From FACHB-1406 sp034189065 (lineage in GTDB: Bacteria; Cyanobacteriota; Cyanobacteriia; Cyanobacteriales; Spirulinaceae): 64,000 nucleotides of DNA. Location: contig JAXHVQ010000002.1 in assembly GCA_034189065.1 (NCBI GenBank), positions 1-64,000 on the forward strand, given 5' to 3'. Within the stretch, counting starts at the first letter, position 1. The number at the start of each line of letters is the position of its first letter. Positions 63,801-64,000 of this stretch are shown piece after piece. Both the position numbers and the translations under genes were made by a program. Under the pieces are notes generated by a model. The model worked only from the letters and a program-made list of their open reading frames with translations, was not told the origin of the DNA and made no database searches.

Positions 63801-63929
63801 TCATTGGGCGCGATCGCGTTTCAACTGCTGTACCTCTTCTATTGTCAGTCCTGTAGTACGCGCGATCGTTTCTTCGCCCAAACCTTTACAATTACCATCG
63901 CGTTGATTGTGAATATCAATTTCTCGATC
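63801..63929 (-). pseudogene. C-terminal remnant of an Rpn/PD-(D/E)XK transposase-like nuclease
   Basis: The minus strand reads GLGEETIARTTGLTIEEVQQ then LKRDRAQ and stop, the usual tail of cyanobacterial Rpn-type proteins. A stop codon at 63930-63932 interrupts the frame just upstream, so the gene is broken. The stretch 63648-63800 holds nothing that I recognise. Confidence 0.6.
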
Positions 63930-64000
63930 TCAGATGCGATCGCTTGTATGAATTGAGGCTCGATCTATAAAAGCAACAGTCGGCTTTGAAATTTCTTGAC

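Overview
The window is cyanobacterial chromosome-like DNA. The octamer GCGATCGC (HIP1) recurs throughout, in genes and between them. The gene content agrees: a clpR-clpP pair, a type I-D CRISPR system, PEP-CTERM proteins, STAND-WD40 proteins, a thylakoid/plastid-lineage style M50-TPR protein and heptanucleotide tandem repeats of the STRR type. The species cannot be named from the sequence. STRR repeats are best known from filamentous cyanobacteria, so a filamentous organism is a reasonable guess.

Layout. 0.3-4 kb: a solute-binding/OmpA fusion and an unrecognised 560-aa protein, separated by two MITE-like elements. 4.0-19.0 kb: a complete type I-D CRISPR-Cas locus. It has a divergent WYL regulator, cas3, a DUF433 antitoxin-like gene, a RAMA-like gene coupled to cas10d, then csc2, csc1, an antisense Uma2-family gene, cas6, a tandemly triplicated four-helix-bundle gene, cas4, cas1, a MITE, cas2, and a short array of five good repeats plus one decayed repeat. 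19.3-24.2 kb: pstS behind a clear Pho box, then a minus-strand set (cysC, a Usp-like protein, a relic of an IS605 right end, an SLC13 anion permease, a nucleotide-sugar epimerase). 24.5-31.8 kb: housekeeping and metabolic genes (PD-(D/E)XK-like protein, YyaL-type thioredoxin protein, glutathionyl-hydroquinone reductase-like GST, TPR protein, clpS, CPBP protease). 31.9-34.0 kb: a compact restriction-modification system with a controller protein, a BglI-like endonuclease and a beta-order SPPY methyltransferase. 34.3-39.3 kb: two PEP-CTERM proteins and leuS. 39.8-47.1 kb: a two-gene cassette of a P-loop ATPase and a 2008-residue STAND-WD40 protein. 47.5-50.8 kb: a solute-binding lipoprotein, a coiled-coil protein and the clpR-clpP operon. 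50.8-52.2 kb: a tnpB-only IS605-type element inserted just upstream of clpR. 52.3-59.4 kb: an uncharacterised minus-strand cluster of membrane-anchored proteins with a P-loop ATPase and a double-LytM peptidase. 60-63.6 kb: a DUF1574/SGNH-like lipoprotein, an M50 protease-TPR fusion and a small membrane protein. The right edge holds a broken Rpn-like C-terminus.

How the genes work together. The type I-D genes supply interference (Cas3 helicase, HD-bearing Cas10d, Csc2/Csc1 backbone), processing (Cas6) and adaptation (Cas4, Cas1, Cas2). The WYL protein is a probable repressor, and two matching imperfect palindromes sit in the WYL-cas3 divergent promoter, one overlapping the cas3 start codon. 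The locus has gathered several passengers (DUF433, RAMA-like, Uma2, a triplicated S23-like gene, a MITE), and its array is short. With the BglI-like system and the ATPase/STAND-WD40 cassette, three candidate defence modules lie within 45 kb. The best candidates for something undescribed are the RAMA-like protein in the I-D operon, the putative WYL operator pair and the envelope ATPase/double-LytM cluster.
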